A stretch of DNA of 64,000 nucleotides from Antribacter gilvus (GTDB taxonomy: Bacteria; Actinomycetota; Actinomycetes; Actinomycetales; Cellulomonadaceae). The translations under genes were made by a program, and so were the position numbers. Positions 29,267-39,651 of this stretch are shown here, piece by piece. A model generated the notes under the pieces. The model was not told where the DNA came from, did not search any database, and worked only from the letters and a program-made list of their open reading frames with translations. The stretch is from the NCBI RefSeq assembly GCF_003946865.1, contig NZ_QXTH01000012.1, positions 1 through 64,000 on the forward strand, given 5' to 3'. Positions within the stretch are counted from its first letter, which is position 1. The number at the start of each line of letters is the position of its first letter.

Positions 29267-31326
29267 GTACCCAGCATGCCAGGGCTCGGGGCCGCGTTCG
29301 AACTCCCGTCGCTGTTCAGGGCGTCGAGGACCGCTCGCGCCGTCTTGTCGCCCATGCCGCGCACGCTGGCGATCTCCTCGACGCTCGCGGCGCGCAGCCG
29401 CTTGAGGGAGCCGAAGTGCGTCAGCAGCGTCTTCTTGCGGGCGGGGCCCAGCCCCGGGACGTCGTCGAGCACCGACGCCGTCATGCCCTTGCTGCGCCGC
29501 TTGCGGTGCTGGCTGATGGCGAACCGGTGCGCCTCGTCCCGCACGCGCTGCAGCAGGTACAGGCCCTCGGACGAGCGCTGGAGGATGACGGGGTACTCGT
29601 CCCCCGGCACCCAGACCTCCTCGAGCCGCTTGGCGAGCCCGCAGAGGGCGACGTCCGTGATGCCGAGCTCCTCCAGCGCCCGGGCGGCGGCGGCGACCTG
29701 GGGCGGGCCGCCGTCGACCACCACGAGGTTGGGCGGGTAGGCGAAGCGGGGCCGCTCGGGCGGCGCGTCCGCCGGGACCTCGCCGGACCGCGGCGTCCGT
29801 GCCTCCGGGGCCGGTGCCTCGTCCGCGTCCACCCGGTCGTCCACCTCTACCTCGCCCGACGCCAGCCGGTCCTGCAGGTAGCGGCGGAAGCGACGGGTGA
29901 TGACCTCGTGCATCGCCGAGGTGTCGTCGCGCGCGCCCTCGCCCTCGGGGCCGCGCACGCTGAACGACCGGTACTCGCTCTTGCGCGGCAGCCCGTCCTC
30001 GAACACGACCATGGACGCGGACTGGTACGTGCCCTGGGTGTGCGACACGTCGTAGCACTCGATGCGCAGCGGCGCGGAGTCCAGGCTCAACGCCTCCTGG
30101 ATCTCGCGCAGCGCCTGGCTGCGGGTGGTGAGGTCGCCGGCCCGGCGGGTCCGGTGCAGCGCGAGCGCGTGCTCCGCGTTCTTGCGGACCGTCTCCGCGA
30201 GCTCCCGCTTGTCGCCCCGCTGGGGTACGCGCACGTCCACCCGCGCGCCGCGCAGCCCGCTGAGCCAGGTGGTGACCTGGTCCAGGTCCGGCGGGAGCAC
30301 GGGGACGAGCACCTCGCGGGGCACTGCGTCCCGTGCGGCCGCCCGGGCGGAGCCGGCGTCACCGCCCGAGGCGGCCGCGACGTCGTCGTCCACCTGGCCG
30401 TAGACCTGCTGGAGCAGGTGCTCCACCAGCTCCGCGTCCGTGACGTCCTCGACCTTCTCCACCACCCAGCCGCGCTGGCCGCGGATGCGGCCGCCGCGGA
30501 CGTGGAAGACCTGGATCGCGGCCTCCAGGTCGTCGCCGACGAGCGCGAACACGTCGGCGTCCGTGGCGTCGCCGAGCACCACCGCGTTCTTCTCGGTGGC
30601 GCGGCGCAGCGCCTGGATGTCGTCGCGCAGGCGGGCGGCCTGCTCGTACTCCATCGACGCCGCGGCCTCCTGCATGCGCTGCGTGAGCCGCCGTTCGAAC
30701 CGGGCGGTGTCGCCCGCCATGAAGTCGCAGAAGTCGGCTGCGAGGGCGCGGTGGTCGTCCGTGCTGATCCGGCCCACGCACGGCGCCGAGCACTTGTCGA
30801 TGTAGCCGAGGAGGCACGGCCGGCCCGTCTGCTGGGCGCGCTTGTACACGCCCGCGGAGCACGTCCGGACAGGGAAGACGCGCAGCAGCAGGTCGAGGGT
30901 CTCCCGGATGGCCCAGGCGTGCCCGTACGGCCCGAAGTACCGGGTGCCCGGGCGCTTGGCTCCCCGCATGACCTGCGCGCGCGGGACCAGCTCGCCCATC
31001 GTGACCGCCAGGTACGGGTACGACTTGTCGTCCCGGTACTTGACGTTGAACCGCGGATCGAACTCCTTGATCCACGAGTACTCCAGCGCGAGCGCCTCGA
31101 CCTCGGTGCCCACCACCGTCCACTCGACGGACGCGGCGGTGGTCACCATCCGCTGCGTGCGCTCGTGGAGGTTCGCCACGTCCTGGAAGTAGTTCCCCAG
31201 CCGCGAGCGCAGGTTCTTCGCCTTGCCCACGTAGATGACGCGGCCGTGCTCGTCGCGGAACCGGTAGACACCGGGCGACGTGGGGATCTCCCCGGAGGCG
31301 GGACGGTAGGTGGCGGGATCGGCCAT
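29263..31326 (-). CDS. uvrC: Excinuclease ABC subunit C
   Basis: UvrC makes the two incisions around bulky DNA lesions in nucleotide excision repair. The 687-residue protein starts with a GIY-YIG nuclease domain ([20 protein letters not shown] region, about 18-95). A cysteine-bearing segment and a UVR motif near residue 215 follow. The RNase H-like second nuclease domain and a tandem helix-hairpin-helix end ([13 protein letters not shown]) complete the enzyme. It is first in the uvrC-rapZ-yvcK run; uvrA and uvrB are also in this window, but as separate units. Confidence 0.97.
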   Translation of the reverse strand: MADPATYRPASGEIPTSPGVYRFRDEHGRVIYVGKAKNLRSRLGNYFQDVANLHERTQRMVTTAASVEWTVVGTEVEALALEYSWIKEFDPRFNVKYRDDKSYPYLAVTMGELVPRAQVMRGAKRPGTRYFGPYGHAWAIRETLDLLLRVFPVRTCSAGVYKRAQQTGRPCLLGYIDKCSAPCVGRISTDDHRALAADFCDFMAGDTARFERRLTQRMQEAAASMEYEQAARLRDDIQALRRATEKNAVVLGDATDADVFALVGDDLEAAIQVFHVRGGRIRGQRGWVVEKVEDVTDAELVEHLLQQVYGQVDDDVAAASGGDAGSARAAARDAVPREVLVPVLPPDLDQVTTWLSGLRGARVDVRVPQRGDKRELAETVRKNAEHALALHRTRRAGDLTTRSQALREIQEALSLDSAPLRIECYDVSHTQGTYQSASMVVFEDGLPRKSEYRSFSVRGPEGEGARDDTSAMHEVITRRFRRYLQDRLASGEVEVDDRVDADEAPAPEARTPRSGEVPADAPPERPRFAYPPNLVVVDGGPPQVAAAARALEELGITDVALCGLAKRLEEVWVPGDEYPVILQRSSEGLYLLQRVRDEAHRFAISQHRKRRSKGMTASVLDDVPGLGPARKKTLLTHFGSLKRLRAASVEEIASVRGMGDKTARAVLDALNSDGSSNAAPSPGMLGT

Positions 31327-31341
31327 GCGGACGAGCCTATT

Positions 31342-32058
31342 TCAGGACTCTGACACTCCGTCCGCCGTCACCACCACGGCCACGGGCTCGCTCAGCAGGA
31401 ACCGGCGCGGGGAGCTGGCCGGCTGCACCTCGACGAACGCGCGGACCTGGTACTCGCCCGCGGCCATCGGCGTCTCGTAGGTGGTCATGCCCCCGGTCTC
31501 GGGTCCGGGCAGGCAGTGCGAGAGAGGGCGCAGCACGCCGGCCAGCTCGCCGCCCGGCTCCACCTCGACCGGGCCGGAGTCGGCCAGCGCCGGGAGGTGC
31601 ACCACGACCCCGTCCTGCGTCCAGACGGTCTCCGGCGGGCTCACCCACACGGCACCGGCCGGGCCCTCGAGGCGGACCGGGAGGAACCTGTCCGTGGTGT
31701 GCGAAGGCTCGCCGTTCACCACGTCCGTCACCGCCCCCGCCACGACGAGGCGGTACTCCTTCTCCGCCGGCACCAGCTCCGTCTCCGGCATGCCGCACGA
31801 CCACGCTGTGCCCTCGAACCACGACGGCTGGTAACCGTCCTCGACCGGCATCGTGCCACCGGGTGCTGCCGGGGACGCGCCCGGCTCGCTCACGGCCGGC
31901 TCCGACGCCGGGGCGCTGGTGCCCGGCGCGTTGCTGCCCGGCGCGCCCGACGGGCTCGCCCCGGGCGTGCCGCCGGGGCCCTCGACCGGGCTCGCGCAGG
32001 CCGCCGTCAGGGCCAGTGCGGCCCCCACGAGGGACGCGGTCAGGATCCGGGTACGCAC
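31342..32058 (-). CDS. Putative secreted lipoprotein of unknown function
   Basis: This 238-residue protein has a lipoprotein signal (basic start, alanine/leucine core, lipobox LTAAC with the modified cysteine at 21). A Pro/Ser/Gly/Ala-rich low-complexity spacer of about 50 residues follows. The folded part, from about residue 75, contains two cysteines in WSCGMP and SHCLPGP and looks beta-rich. I recognise no family. It is on the same strand as uvrC, 15 bases upstream, and may be co-transcribed with it without a functional link. Confidence 0.8.
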   Translation of the reverse strand: MRTRILTASLVGAALALTAACASPVEGPGGTPGASPSGAPGSNAPGTSAPASEPAVSEPGASPAAPGGTMPVEDGYQPSWFEGTAWSCGMPETELVPAEKEYRLVVAGAVTDVVNGEPSHTTDRFLPVRLEGPAGAVWVSPPETVWTQDGVVVHLPALADSGPVEVEPGGELAGVLRPLSHCLPGPETGGMTTYETPMAAGEYQVRAFVEVQPASSPRRFLLSEPVAVVVTADGVSES

Positions 32059-32151
32059 GATGGTCCTCCTCCTCGGGCGCCCCGACGGCTGCCCTCACCA
32101 CCCAGGACGCTCGGCACGGCTGTGCCGTTGCCCTCGTCGTGGCCCCCGCCG

Positions 32152-32208
32152 AGGCGGCGGGGTTTCAGGCGGCGAGGCCTCAGGCGGCGGGGTTTCAGGC
32201 GGCGAGGC
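32152..32208. repeat. 27-base direct repeat at the OsmC-like gene end
   Basis: A 27-base sequence at 32152-32178 is repeated exactly at 32182-32208 with a 30-base period. The second copy includes the last codons and stop of the OsmC-like gene, so a duplication of the gene end produced a redundant tail after the stop. Confidence 0.8.
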
Positions 32209-32680
32209 GCACCGGGACCGGCTCCACGCGCACCGGGAAGTTCACCGACCGCGCGATGAAGCACATCGCGTGCGCCCGGTGGTGCAGCGCGGCGATGTGC
32301 TCGTCCGTGGACATCTCGCCCGGGTCAGCGATCACCCGCGGGCGCAGCGTCACGTCCGTGAACTGGCCTTCACCGCGGGCCTCGACCCGCATGGTGCCTG
32401 TCACCTCGTCGGTGTAGTCCCGCACCACCAGGCCCGACTCGGCCGCGAGGTGCAGGAACCACAGCATGTGGCACTGCGACAGGCTCGCGACGAAGAGCTC
32501 TTCAGGGCTGTACCGGTGCGGGTCGCCCCGGTAGGCGGGATCGCTCGACCCGGGCAGCGGCGGCTTGTGCGGCAGGAGGACGTCGTGGTCCCGGGAGTAG
32601 GCGGTGTACGACGCCGTGCCCCGCTCCCCCGCTCCCGTCCAGGCCACCGTCACGGAATAGTCGTGGAGGGCTCCGCTCAT
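32195..32680 (-). CDS. OsmC-family peroxide-handling protein
   Basis: OsmC/Ohr proteins reduce organic hydroperoxides with two reactive cysteines. This 161-residue protein has the family's fold marks, including YSPEELFVASLSQCHMLWFL (first reactive cysteine) and the later AHAMCFIARSVNFPV (second cysteine). The start at 32680 (MSGALHDYSVTVAW) is preferred because the domain begins there; a start at 32758 adds a proline-rich stretch. The stop lies inside a 27-base tandem repeat. It belongs to the OsmC-like, not the Ohr, branch by the wide spacing of the cysteines. Confidence 0.88.
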   Translation of the reverse strand: MSGALHDYSVTVAWTGAGERGTASYTAYSRDHDVLLPHKPPLPGSSDPAYRGDPHRYSPEELFVASLSQCHMLWFLHLAAESGLVVRDYTDEVTGTMRVEARGEGQFTDVTLRPRVIADPGEMSTDEHIAALHHRAHAMCFIARSVNFPVRVEPVPVRLAA

Positions 32681-32777
32681 GCTCGCCACCCTAGGGGCGG
32701 GGAGCCCGGAGGGCCAGGGCTGGGGCGGCACGCCGTCGGCCGGGGCGTCGTCGCTCACCCCGGCCGACGGCGGATCG

Positions 32778-33278
32778 TCACGCCCAGGCGCTGCGGAGCA
32801 GGTAGAGCCCCCACGTGTTCACGTACACGCTGCCGCAGGTGTATCCGTTCCAGGTGGTGGCGGGCTGGGTGATCGCGAGCCGGCCCGAGCTCTCGCACGA
32901 CGACAACGAGGAGAACGAACCACCCCACCCCTGCGCCACGACCTGCCAGGTCATCGGCACCTGCACCTGGACCGTCTCCGTGCGGTACTCGTACAGCCGC
33001 AGGTACCAGGTGTAGTCGTAGCCGGAGCACTTGTACTCGGTCCACGGGCCGCTGATCATGTACGACGCCGAGGCGCGGCCGCACGCCTCGTTCGAGCCGT
33101 ACGGGGTGTCGATACGCATCGACGCGACGAGCACCTTGTTGGTCTGCGTCACCGTCTTGGTGGGCACCGGACCGGACGGCTGGGGCGCAGGGGCCGCAGC
33201 GGCCGGGCCCGCGGCAGCAAGCCCGGCGACCGTCAGGCCGATGAGCAGGGCGAACGACTTCGTCAGCATGGAACGCAC
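32778..33278 (-). CDS. Small secreted protein with four cysteines, function unknown
   Basis: This 166-residue protein is predicted to be exported. The GTG start at 33278 is chosen because an AAGGAGGA ribosome site lies seven bases upstream. It gives a clear signal peptide (RSMLTKS basic start, LLIGLTVAGLAAAG core, AAAAPAP end). The mature part has four cysteines (EACGRAS, YKCSG, SSCES, YTCGS), which suggests two disulfides, and is rich in Tyr, Trp, Ser and Thr. No family is recognised. The neighbours give no functional hint. Confidence 0.8.
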   Translation of the reverse strand: MRSMLTKSFALLIGLTVAGLAAAGPAAAAPAPQPSGPVPTKTVTQTNKVLVASMRIDTPYGSNEACGRASASYMISGPWTEYKCSGYDYTWYLRLYEYRTETVQVQVPMTWQVVAQGWGGSFSSLSSCESSGRLAITQPATTWNGYTCGSVYVNTWGLYLLRSAWA

Positions 33279-33615
33279 AGGGCGTCCTCCTTCGCGTCGG
33301 GCACGACGGCGTCGTCGTGCGGCTGTCGACGCAAGGTTCGTCCGCGGCTCCGGGGCCGGCCACGCGCCTAAGCGTTTTGTCACCCTCTGGGGTGCGCTGA
33401 GTGAGGCCGCCCCGTGCCACCGGCTTTTCCACAGCGACGCGGCCCAGCGCGCGGAACCCGGCTAGAGGTCCGAAAATGTAAGCGCCCCCCGGATCCGAGG
33501 ATCCGGGGGGTTGGCTCAATGTATTCACGCGGTCTCAAGCCCGCGTCTCTGATGAGGAGATCAACAGTGCCGCTTTCCGCCTCGCAAGCGTTCCGGCCTC
33601 CGCCCCGCCGCTCCG
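33279..33615. other. Non-coding stretch between the secreted protein and the Abi-like remnant
   Basis: This region contains the promoter side of the minus-strand secreted protein and a 12-base inverted repeat (33484-33509). A locally less GC-rich patch lies at about 33470-33530. I see no credible gene in it. Confidence 0.4.
33484..33509. terminator. Stem-loop CCCCCCGGATCC/GGATCCGGGGGG
   Basis: Arms of 12 bases at 33484-33495 and 33498-33509 form a strong hairpin; the innermost pairs must open to form a loop. On the minus strand it is followed by a short T-rich run, so it could terminate transcripts coming from uvrA. Confidence 0.55.
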
Positions 33616-33960
33616 CTGCACGGCCTGCTCAACACGGTCCGGCAGGGCAGGCTCTGCAGCACGCACGCCCGTGCACTTCGCCGAGCCACCGAGAACCGCG
33701 ACGCCCGCCAGGCGACCCACCCTCGCAGGGGACTCCCCGTCACGCATGACGACCTCGTGGCGAACCTGACGTTCGGAACCTGGGCGAGCCTCCTGCCCGA
33801 CGCCGGGGCCAGTCGGTCACGGAAGCGCGCTCAGGATGTGCTCTGGCGCGAGGCGTTGGGCCAGACGTTCCCGTACCACCAGGACCCGGGCGTCATCCGC
33901 TACTGGGTCAGCCGGCTTCACCACCTGCGAAACCGTGTGGCGCACCACGACCGGTCTGAG
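33616..33960 (+). pseudogene. Remnant of an Abi-like (abortive-infection family) protein
   Basis: The frame starting near 33616 reads DDLVANLTFGTWASLLP at about 33751-33801. It continues through a LWREALGQTFPYHQDP segment to YWVSRLHHLRNRVAHHD at about 33950. This order, ending in the HxLRNRxAHH motif, is characteristic of the C-terminal half of Abi-like proteins (Abi_2-type), some of which act in phage defence. No proper N-terminal half or start can be found upstream. The frame runs on without a stop into the antisense of uvrA, so the original 3' end is lost. It is therefore a decayed fragment. Confidence 0.6.
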
Positions 33961-33992
33961 GAACCCCGCCGGCGTCGCGCGCGCGGACGCTG

Positions 33993-36908
33993 TCACGCCC
34001 CGGCCGTCACCGCCACCTTCGGCTTGCGCTTGGCGGCGCCGTTCGACGGCGGCTGCTCCACCGGCGGGTGCCCGTCGAGCGCATCGGCCAGGAACCGGCC
34101 CGTGTGGCTCTCCGGTACCTGCGCGATCTGCTCGGGCGTGCCCTCCGCGACCACACGGCCACCGCCCGAACCACCCTCGGGGCCCATGTCGATCACCCAG
34201 TCCGCGTTCTTGATGACGTCGAGGTTGTGCTCGATCACCAGGACGGTGTTGCCCTTGTCGACGAGCGACTGCAGCACCCCCAGGAGCTTGCGGATGTCCT
34301 CGAAGTGCAGGCCGGTCGTGGGCTCGTCCAGGACGTAGATCGTCCGGCCGGTCGACCGCTTCTGCAGCTCCGCGGCGAGCTTGACGCGCTGCGCCTCACC
34401 GCCGGACAGGGTGGGTGCCGGCTGTCCGAGGCGGACGTAGCCGAGCCCGACGTCGACCAGGGTCTTCATGAACCGGGAGATCGCCGGGAACGCGGCGAAG
34501 AACTCCGCGGCCTCCTCGATCGGCATGTCGAGCACGTCGGCGACCGTCTTGCCCTTGAAGTGCACCTCGAGCGTCTCGCGGTTGTAGCGCGCCCCGTGGC
34601 ACACCTCGCAGGGGACGTAGACGTCCGGCAGGAAGTTCATCTCGATCTTGATCGTGCCGTCGCCGGAGCAGGCCTCGCAGCGACCGCCCTTGACGTTGAA
34701 GGAGAAGCGGCCGGGCCCGTAGCCCCGCACCTTGGCCTCCTCGGTCTCCGCGAAGATCTTGCGGATCCGGTCCCACACACCCGTGTACGTGGCGGGGTTG
34801 GACCGCGGGGTACGACCGATCGGCCCCTGGTCCACGTGCACCACCTTGTCGAGGTGCTCCATACCGGTGACGCGGGTGTGCCGGCCGGCCGGCCGGCGTG
34901 CGCCGTTCAGCTCGTTCGCCAGCACCGTGTAGAGGATCGAGTTCACGAGCGTGGACTTGCCGGAGCCCGAGACGCCCGTGATCGCCGTGAACACGCCGAG
35001 CGGGAACGACACGTCGATCCCCGTCAGGTTGTGCTCGCGGGCGCCCACCACGCTGACGACCCGCTTCGGGTCCGCAGGACGGCGGACCGCCGGGACCGGG
35101 ACCGTGCGCCGACCGGAGAGGTAAGCCCCCGTCACGGACTCGGGGGCCTCCAGCAGCCCCGCGTAGTCGCCGGAGTGCACCACGCGACCGCCGTGCTCGC
35201 CGGCGCCCGGGCCGACGTCGACGATCCAGTCGGCCGTACGGATCGTGTCCTCGTCGTGCTCGACGACGATGAGGGTGTTTCCCAGGTCCCGCAGCCGGGT
35301 CAGGGTCTCGATGAGGCGGCGGTTGTCCCGCTGGTGGAGGCCGATCGACGGCTCGTCCAGGACGTAGAGCACGCCCACGAGGCCCGAACCGATCTGGGTG
35401 GCCAGGCGGATGCGCTGCGCCTCGCCGCCGGACAGGGTCCCGGCGGGCCGCTCGAGCGACAGGTAGTCGAGGCCGACGTCCAGCAGGAAGCCGAGCCGGG
35501 CGTGGATCTCCTTGAGCACCTCGGCGGCGATCTGCTGCTCGCGCACGCCCAGCTCGATGCCCTTCAGGAACTCCGCGGCCTCGACGATCGGCAGGCGGCA
35601 CACGTCGGCGATGGACCGGCCGTCCACCTTGACCGCGAGGACCTCGGGCTTGAGGCGGTCGCCCTTGCAGACGGGGCACGGGACCTCACGCATGAAGGCC
35701 TCGTACTTCTCCTTCGACCAGTCGGAGTCCGTCTCCAGGTGGCGGCGCTGGAGGAACGTCACCGCGCCCTCGAACCCGGTGGAGTACTGGCGCTCGCGCC
35801 CCCAGCGGTTCTTGTACTTCACGTGGACCTGGTGGTCGCGCCCGTACAGCACCGAGTCCTTGGCCCGCTGTGGCAGAGCGCGCCACGGCGCGTCCATGGA
35901 GAAGCCCAGCTCCTCCGCGAGCGCCGTCAGGACCCGCTCGAAGTACTCGGACGACGTCTGGGCCCACGGCACGATGGCGCCCTCGCGCAGCGACTTCTCC
36001 TCGTCGGGGACGATCAGCTCGGGGTCGACCTCGAGCCGGAAGCCGATGCCCGTGCACTCCGGGCAGGCGCCGTAGGGCGCGTTGAAGGAGAAGGTGCGCG
36101 GCTCGATCTCGTCGAGGGCCAGCGGGTGCTCGTTGGGGCAGGCCCGCTTCTCGGAGTACTTGCGGACGCGGTCCAGGTCGTCGATGTCGGCGTCGACCAG
36201 CTCGATCATCACGAGGCCGCCGGCGAGGCCCAGCGCGGTCTCGACGGAGTCGGTGAGGCGGCGCTGCACGCCCTCGCGGGACACGAGGCGGTCCACGACC
36301 ACCTCGATGTCGTGCTTGAGCTTCTTCTCGAGCGTGGGCGGCTCCGTGAGCTGGACCACCTCGCCGTCCACCCGGGCGCGCGCGAAGCCCTTGGCCTGCA
36401 GCTCCTTGAAGAGGTCGGAGTACTCGCCCTTGCGGCCGCGGACCACGGGTGCCAGGACCTGGTAGCGGGTGCCCTCGGGCAGCTCGAGCACGCGGTCGAC
36501 GATCTGCTGCGGCGTCTGCGACTGGACCTTCTCGCCGCAGACCGGGCAGAACTGCGTGCCGGCGCGCGCGTAGAGCAGGCGCAGGTAGTCGTAGACCTCG
36601 GTGATGGTGCCGACGGTCGACCGCGGGTTCCGGTTGGTCGACTTCTGGTCGATCGACACCGCGGGCGAGAGGCCCTCGATGAAGTCGACGTCGGGCTTGT
36701 CCATCTGGCCCAGGAACTGCCGCGCGTAGGCGGACAGCGACTCGACATAGCGGCGCTGGCCCTCCGCGAAGATCGTGTCGAACGCCAGCGAGGACTTGCC
36801 GGAACCGGACAGGCCGGTGAACACGATGAGCTTGTCCCTGGGGAGATCCAGGTCCACGTTCTTCAGGTTGTGCTCACGGGCGCCGGACACGACGAGGCGG
36901 TTGCTCAC
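33993..36908 (-). CDS. uvrA: Excinuclease ABC subunit A
   Basis: UvrA is the damage-recognition ATPase of nucleotide excision repair. The 971-residue protein has two ABC halves. The first has Walker [10 protein letters not shown] near residue 32 and the signature [18 protein letters not shown]. The second has GVSGSGKST near 655 and [15 protein letters not shown]. Zinc-finger cysteines are seen in CPVCGEK, CPNEHP, CPECTG, CPVCKG and CEACSGDG with CEVCHG. The start at 36908 follows a 96-base gap that shows no clear SOS box. Confidence 0.98.
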   Translation of the reverse strand: MSNRLVVSGAREHNLKNVDLDLPRDKLIVFTGLSGSGKSSLAFDTIFAEGQRRYVESLSAYARQFLGQMDKPDVDFIEGLSPAVSIDQKSTNRNPRSTVGTITEVYDYLRLLYARAGTQFCPVCGEKVQSQTPQQIVDRVLELPEGTRYQVLAPVVRGRKGEYSDLFKELQAKGFARARVDGEVVQLTEPPTLEKKLKHDIEVVVDRLVSREGVQRRLTDSVETALGLAGGLVMIELVDADIDDLDRVRKYSEKRACPNEHPLALDEIEPRTFSFNAPYGACPECTGIGFRLEVDPELIVPDEEKSLREGAIVPWAQTSSEYFERVLTALAEELGFSMDAPWRALPQRAKDSVLYGRDHQVHVKYKNRWGRERQYSTGFEGAVTFLQRRHLETDSDWSKEKYEAFMREVPCPVCKGDRLKPEVLAVKVDGRSIADVCRLPIVEAAEFLKGIELGVREQQIAAEVLKEIHARLGFLLDVGLDYLSLERPAGTLSGGEAQRIRLATQIGSGLVGVLYVLDEPSIGLHQRDNRRLIETLTRLRDLGNTLIVVEHDEDTIRTADWIVDVGPGAGEHGGRVVHSGDYAGLLEAPESVTGAYLSGRRTVPVPAVRRPADPKRVVSVVGAREHNLTGIDVSFPLGVFTAITGVSGSGKSTLVNSILYTVLANELNGARRPAGRHTRVTGMEHLDKVVHVDQGPIGRTPRSNPATYTGVWDRIRKIFAETEEAKVRGYGPGRFSFNVKGGRCEACSGDGTIKIEMNFLPDVYVPCEVCHGARYNRETLEVHFKGKTVADVLDMPIEEAAEFFAAFPAISRFMKTLVDVGLGYVRLGQPAPTLSGGEAQRVKLAAELQKRSTGRTIYVLDEPTTGLHFEDIRKLLGVLQSLVDKGNTVLVIEHNLDVIKNADWVIDMGPEGGSGGGRVVAEGTPEQIAQVPESHTGRFLADALDGHPPVEQPPSNGAAKRKPKVAVTAGA

Positions 36909-37004
36909 CGCAATATGGTACGGCCCCGCCGCGAGATTCGCACGCCTGTTCTATGTCACATTCGTCTCCCGGCAAGGTCAAGACGAACCTGACAAACTGG
37001 CTGC

Positions 37005-37754
37005 ATGAGCGACTACCCCGGCTACACCGGCGACGTCTTCCCGGACTGCGCCGCCGACGTGCGCGAGCTCGACCGGCTCGTGATCCGCAAGGTCTCTGTC
37101 GGTCCGGCGGACAACAACGCCTACCTGCTCACGTGCCGGCGCACCGGCGCGCAGCTCCTGATCGACGCCGCCGCGGACGCCCAGCGCCTCATGGACCTCG
37201 TCGACGAGGCAGAGGGCGACGGCCCCGGCGAGGGCCCGCTGGACCAGGGCCCGCCGCTGGACGTGGTCGCCACCACGCACCAGCACCGCGACCACCTGGG
37301 CGCGCTGTCCGACGTCGTCGAGGTCACCGGGGCACGGACCGTCGCCGGCGCGGAGGACGCCGGAGCGATCGAGGCCGCCACGGGCGTGCGGGTCGAGACG
37401 CCGCTGCACCACGGCGACCGCGTCACCTTCGGCGAGGTGGCCCTGGACGTGATCCACCTCCGCGGGCACACCCCGGGGTCTGTCACCTACGCGTACACGG
37501 AGCCCGCAGGGGCGCACGCGCCGGGCGCCGTCGCGCACCGGGTTCACCTCTTCACCGGCGACAGCCTGTTCCCGGGCGGGGTGGGCAACACCCAGCAGGA
37601 CCCTGAGCGCTTCGCGCAGCTCCTCGGCGACGTCACGGACCGGCTCTTCGACCGCTTCGGCGACGACACCTGGGTCTACCCGGGCCACGGCAAGGACACG
37701 ACGCTGGGCCGCGAGCGCCCCCACCTCGACGAGTGGCGGGCACGGGGCTGGTGA
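37005..37754 (+). CDS. Metallo-beta-lactamase-fold hydrolase (glyoxalase II-like)
   Basis: This 249-residue protein has the MBL-fold metal motif THQHRDHLG (H92, H94, D96, H97) and later ligands in [20 protein letters not shown] and YPGHGKDT. The arrangement matches hydroxyacylglutathione hydrolase-like enzymes; actinobacteria lack glutathione, so mycothiol or another thiol ester may be the substrate. The start follows the divergent gap with uvrA, its common neighbour in actinobacteria. Confidence 0.9.
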   Translation: MSDYPGYTGDVFPDCAADVRELDRLVIRKVSVGPADNNAYLLTCRRTGAQLLIDAAADAQRLMDLVDEAEGDGPGEGPLDQGPPLDVVATTHQHRDHLGALSDVVEVTGARTVAGAEDAGAIEAATGVRVETPLHHGDRVTFGEVALDVIHLRGHTPGSVTYAYTEPAGAHAPGAVAHRVHLFTGDSLFPGGVGNTQQDPERFAQLLGDVTDRLFDRFGDDTWVYPGHGKDTTLGRERPHLDEWRARGW

Positions 37755-37851
37755 CCGCCCGGCTGTCGTCGGCGCCACCTGTTGCAGAGGGTGACGTCCC
37801 GGGACATGCTTCCAGGCGTCAACTCTGACACCTCACCCGAAAGGTACTCCC

Positions 37852-38067
37852 GTGGGCGTGAACATCAAGAAGCTGGTGGACAAGGCGTACGAGGACAAGT
37901 CGATCGCTGAGATCCTGCAGGCGCCGCCGTCGGCGCTCGAGGGCCTCACCGTGAAGCACGACGAGATCCTCGCAGGGCTCAAGATCACGACGATCGCCGA
38001 GCTGGGCAACTGGAAGTACGCCTCCAAGGCGGCTGCTCTCGTGGCCCTCGCCGACGGGGAGAAGTGA
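37852..38067 (+). CDS. Small conserved protein with a helical repeat-like fold, function unknown
   Basis: This 71-residue protein starts at a GTG with an AAAGG ribosome site. It is predicted to be mostly helical and has the phrases APPSALEGLT and LKITTIAELGNWKYA. These resemble the short helix-hairpin-helix-like segments found at the ends of some DNA-binding proteins. No catalytic motif is visible. It sits alone between the MBL hydrolase and a large stem-loop. Confidence 0.6.
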   Translation: MGVNIKKLVDKAYEDKSIAEILQAPPSALEGLTVKHDEILAGLKITTIAELGNWKYASKAAALVALADGEK

Positions 38068-38083
38068 CCTCGCGCTAGCACTC

Positions 38084-38124
38084 CGACGGCGCCCGCCCAC
38101 CCCTCGGGTGGGCGGGCGCCGTCG
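38084..38124 (+). terminator. Strong GC stem-loop after the 71-residue gene
   Basis: Arms of 19 bases (38084-38102 with 38106-38124) pair perfectly around a three-base loop. It ends the 37005-38067 group. No U-tract follows. Confidence 0.75.
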
Positions 38125-38166
38125 TGCCGGGGGCGGACGCCGTCGTGCCGGTGGTTGGATGAGTCC

Positions 38167-38460
38167 GTGCCTACCTACGCCGTGACCTACACCTACACCG
38201 ACGACACCGCCCAGCGGGACGCCGTCCGCGCCGACCACCGCACCTACCTGTCAGGCCTGGCCGACGACGGCGTCGTGCGCGCCTCCGGGCCGCTGGCCCC
38301 CGTCGCGGGTGTCCCCGACGGCGCGCTCCTCATCTTCGAGGCCGCCTCCCGCGACGCGCTCGACGCGCTCGTCGACGCCGACCCGTTCGTCGAGGCCGGC
38401 CTCGTCGCGGGGCGCGACGTCCGGGAGTGGAACGTCGTCATCGGCGGCTTCGCCTCCTGA
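38167..38460 (+). CDS. YciI-family protein
   Basis: This 97-residue protein matches the YciI-like ferredoxin-fold family, often linked to small-molecule metabolism; the function of most members is unknown. The pattern is YAVTYTYTDD at the start, RADHRTYLSGLADDG with the conserved histidine, then GALLIFEA and DPFVEAGLV. The GTG at 38167 is used as start; a TTG at 38155 is a less likely alternative. A strong stem-loop follows. Confidence 0.8.
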   Translation: MPTYAVTYTYTDDTAQRDAVRADHRTYLSGLADDGVVRASGPLAPVAGVPDGALLIFEAASRDALDALVDADPFVEAGLVAGRDVREWNVVIGGFAS

Positions 38461-38502
38461 CGGCGCCGCGCCCGACCGTCGCCGCGCCCAGCGGGCAGAC
38501 GC

Positions 38503-38542
38503 CGACGGCGTCCCGCGCACCTGGGTGCGCGGGACGCCGTCG
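38503..38542. terminator. Stem-loop between convergent YciI-like gene and terC
   Basis: Arms of 19 bases (38503-38521 with 38524-38542) are perfect complements with a two-base loop, so a few inner pairs must open. It is placed to stop transcription from both sides. Confidence 0.75.
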
Positions 38543-38578
38543 GGCAGCGCGAGGGAGAGCGGCCTGCGGCCGCTGGGG

Positions 38579-39577
38579 TCACTCGCCGACGCGAGCCGCC
38601 ACACGCTCCTCGTGGCGCATCTTGATCAGGCTCGCCACCGTGCCGACGGCGAGCGACGCCACGATGACCGTGAGCGACAGCCAGATCGGCACCTCCGGCG
38701 CCCAGTGGAACCCGTGTCCGCCGTTGAGGAACGGCAGCGTGTTGGTGTGCAGGGCCTCGAGGATGAGCTTGACGCCGATGAAGCCCAGGATGAACGCCAG
38801 GGCGAGCGGGAGGTAGACCAGCCGCTCCAGGAGGCCGCCGAGCAGGAAGTAGAGCTGGCGCAGGCCCATGAGCGCGAACACGTTCGCCGTGAAGACGATG
38901 AACGGGTCCTTCGTGAGGCCGAAGATCGCCGGGATGGAGTCGAAGGCGAAGAGCAGGTCGGTGGAGCCGATCGCCACGAAGACGACGAGCATCGGCGTGA
39001 AGAGGCGCTTTCCGTCGACGACCGTGCGGACCTTCTTGCCGTCGTAGGCGTTGTGCATCGGCAGGACCCGGCGCACGTTGCGGATCAGGGCGTTCTCCTT
39101 GTACTCCTCTTCCTCTTCCTTGTGGCGCACCATGTTGATGGCGGTGTAGATGAGGAACGCGCCGAAGATGTAGAAGACGGCGGTGTAGCGCTCGATGATG
39201 GCCGCGCCGGCCAGGATGAAGGCGCCGCGCATGACGAGCGCCATGATGATGCCGATCATCAGCACGCGCTGCTGCTGGTCACGGGGCACCGCGAAGCGGG
39301 ACATGATGATGACGAACACGAAGAGGTTGTCGACGCTCAGGGAGTACTCCGTGAGCCAGCCGGCATAGAACTCGCCCGCGGGGCTCGCCCCGCCGACCGC
39401 CCACACGATGCCGCCGAAGATCACCGCGAGCCCCACGTAGAAGCCCACCCAGAGGGCGCTCTCCTTCATGCTCGGCACGTGCGGACGTCGTCCGACGATC
39501 AGCAGGTCGAGTACGAGGAGCACGACGACGGCGATGAGTGCCGTCACCTCGAACCCCACAGGTAGCTCGTGGATCAT
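38579..39577 (-). CDS. TerC-family integral membrane protein, probable manganese exporter
   Basis: This 332-residue protein has about nine membrane segments. It shows the TerC signature in LSVDNLFVFVIIMSRF near residue 80, plus the second acidic motif STDLLFAFDSIPAIFG near residue 205. TerC-family proteins export Mn(II), loading exported metalloproteins or relieving toxicity. A probable yybP-ykoY manganese riboswitch lies directly upstream (39642-39783). The ribosome site AAGGAAACT precedes the ATG at 39577. The acidic loop with KEEEEEYKE near 150 is normal for the family. Confidence 0.93.
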   Translation of the reverse strand: MIHELPVGFEVTALIAVVVLLVLDLLIVGRRPHVPSMKESALWVGFYVGLAVIFGGIVWAVGGASPAGEFYAGWLTEYSLSVDNLFVFVIIMSRFAVPRDQQQRVLMIGIIMALVMRGAFILAGAAIIERYTAVFYIFGAFLIYTAINMVRHKEEEEEYKENALIRNVRRVLPMHNAYDGKKVRTVVDGKRLFTPMLVVFVAIGSTDLLFAFDSIPAIFGLTKDPFIVFTANVFALMGLRQLYFLLGGLLERLVYLPLALAFILGFIGVKLILEALHTNTLPFLNGGHGFHWAPEVPIWLSLTVIVASLAVGTVASLIKMRHEERVAARVGE

Positions 39578-39621
39578 TCAGTTTCCTTCCAGGGAAAGGA
39601 GGTCGCCACACGGGCGCGCCA

Positions 39622-39651
39622 ACCTCCGGTACATGACGGGGCACCGGAGGT
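39622..39651 (-). promoter_or_regulatory. Expression-platform hairpin of the terC leader
   Basis: On the transcript, ACCTCCGGT (from 39651) pairs with ACCGGAGGT (ending 39622) over nine bases. Its 5' arm is also the 3' strand of the aptamer's closing helix, so the two structures exclude each other. This is the arrangement expected of a switch. Confidence 0.6.

Noticed and set aside
36909-37004. LexA (SOS) box upstream of uvrA
   Set aside because: Only a single GTTC half-like element is present; no dyad with proper spacing was found.
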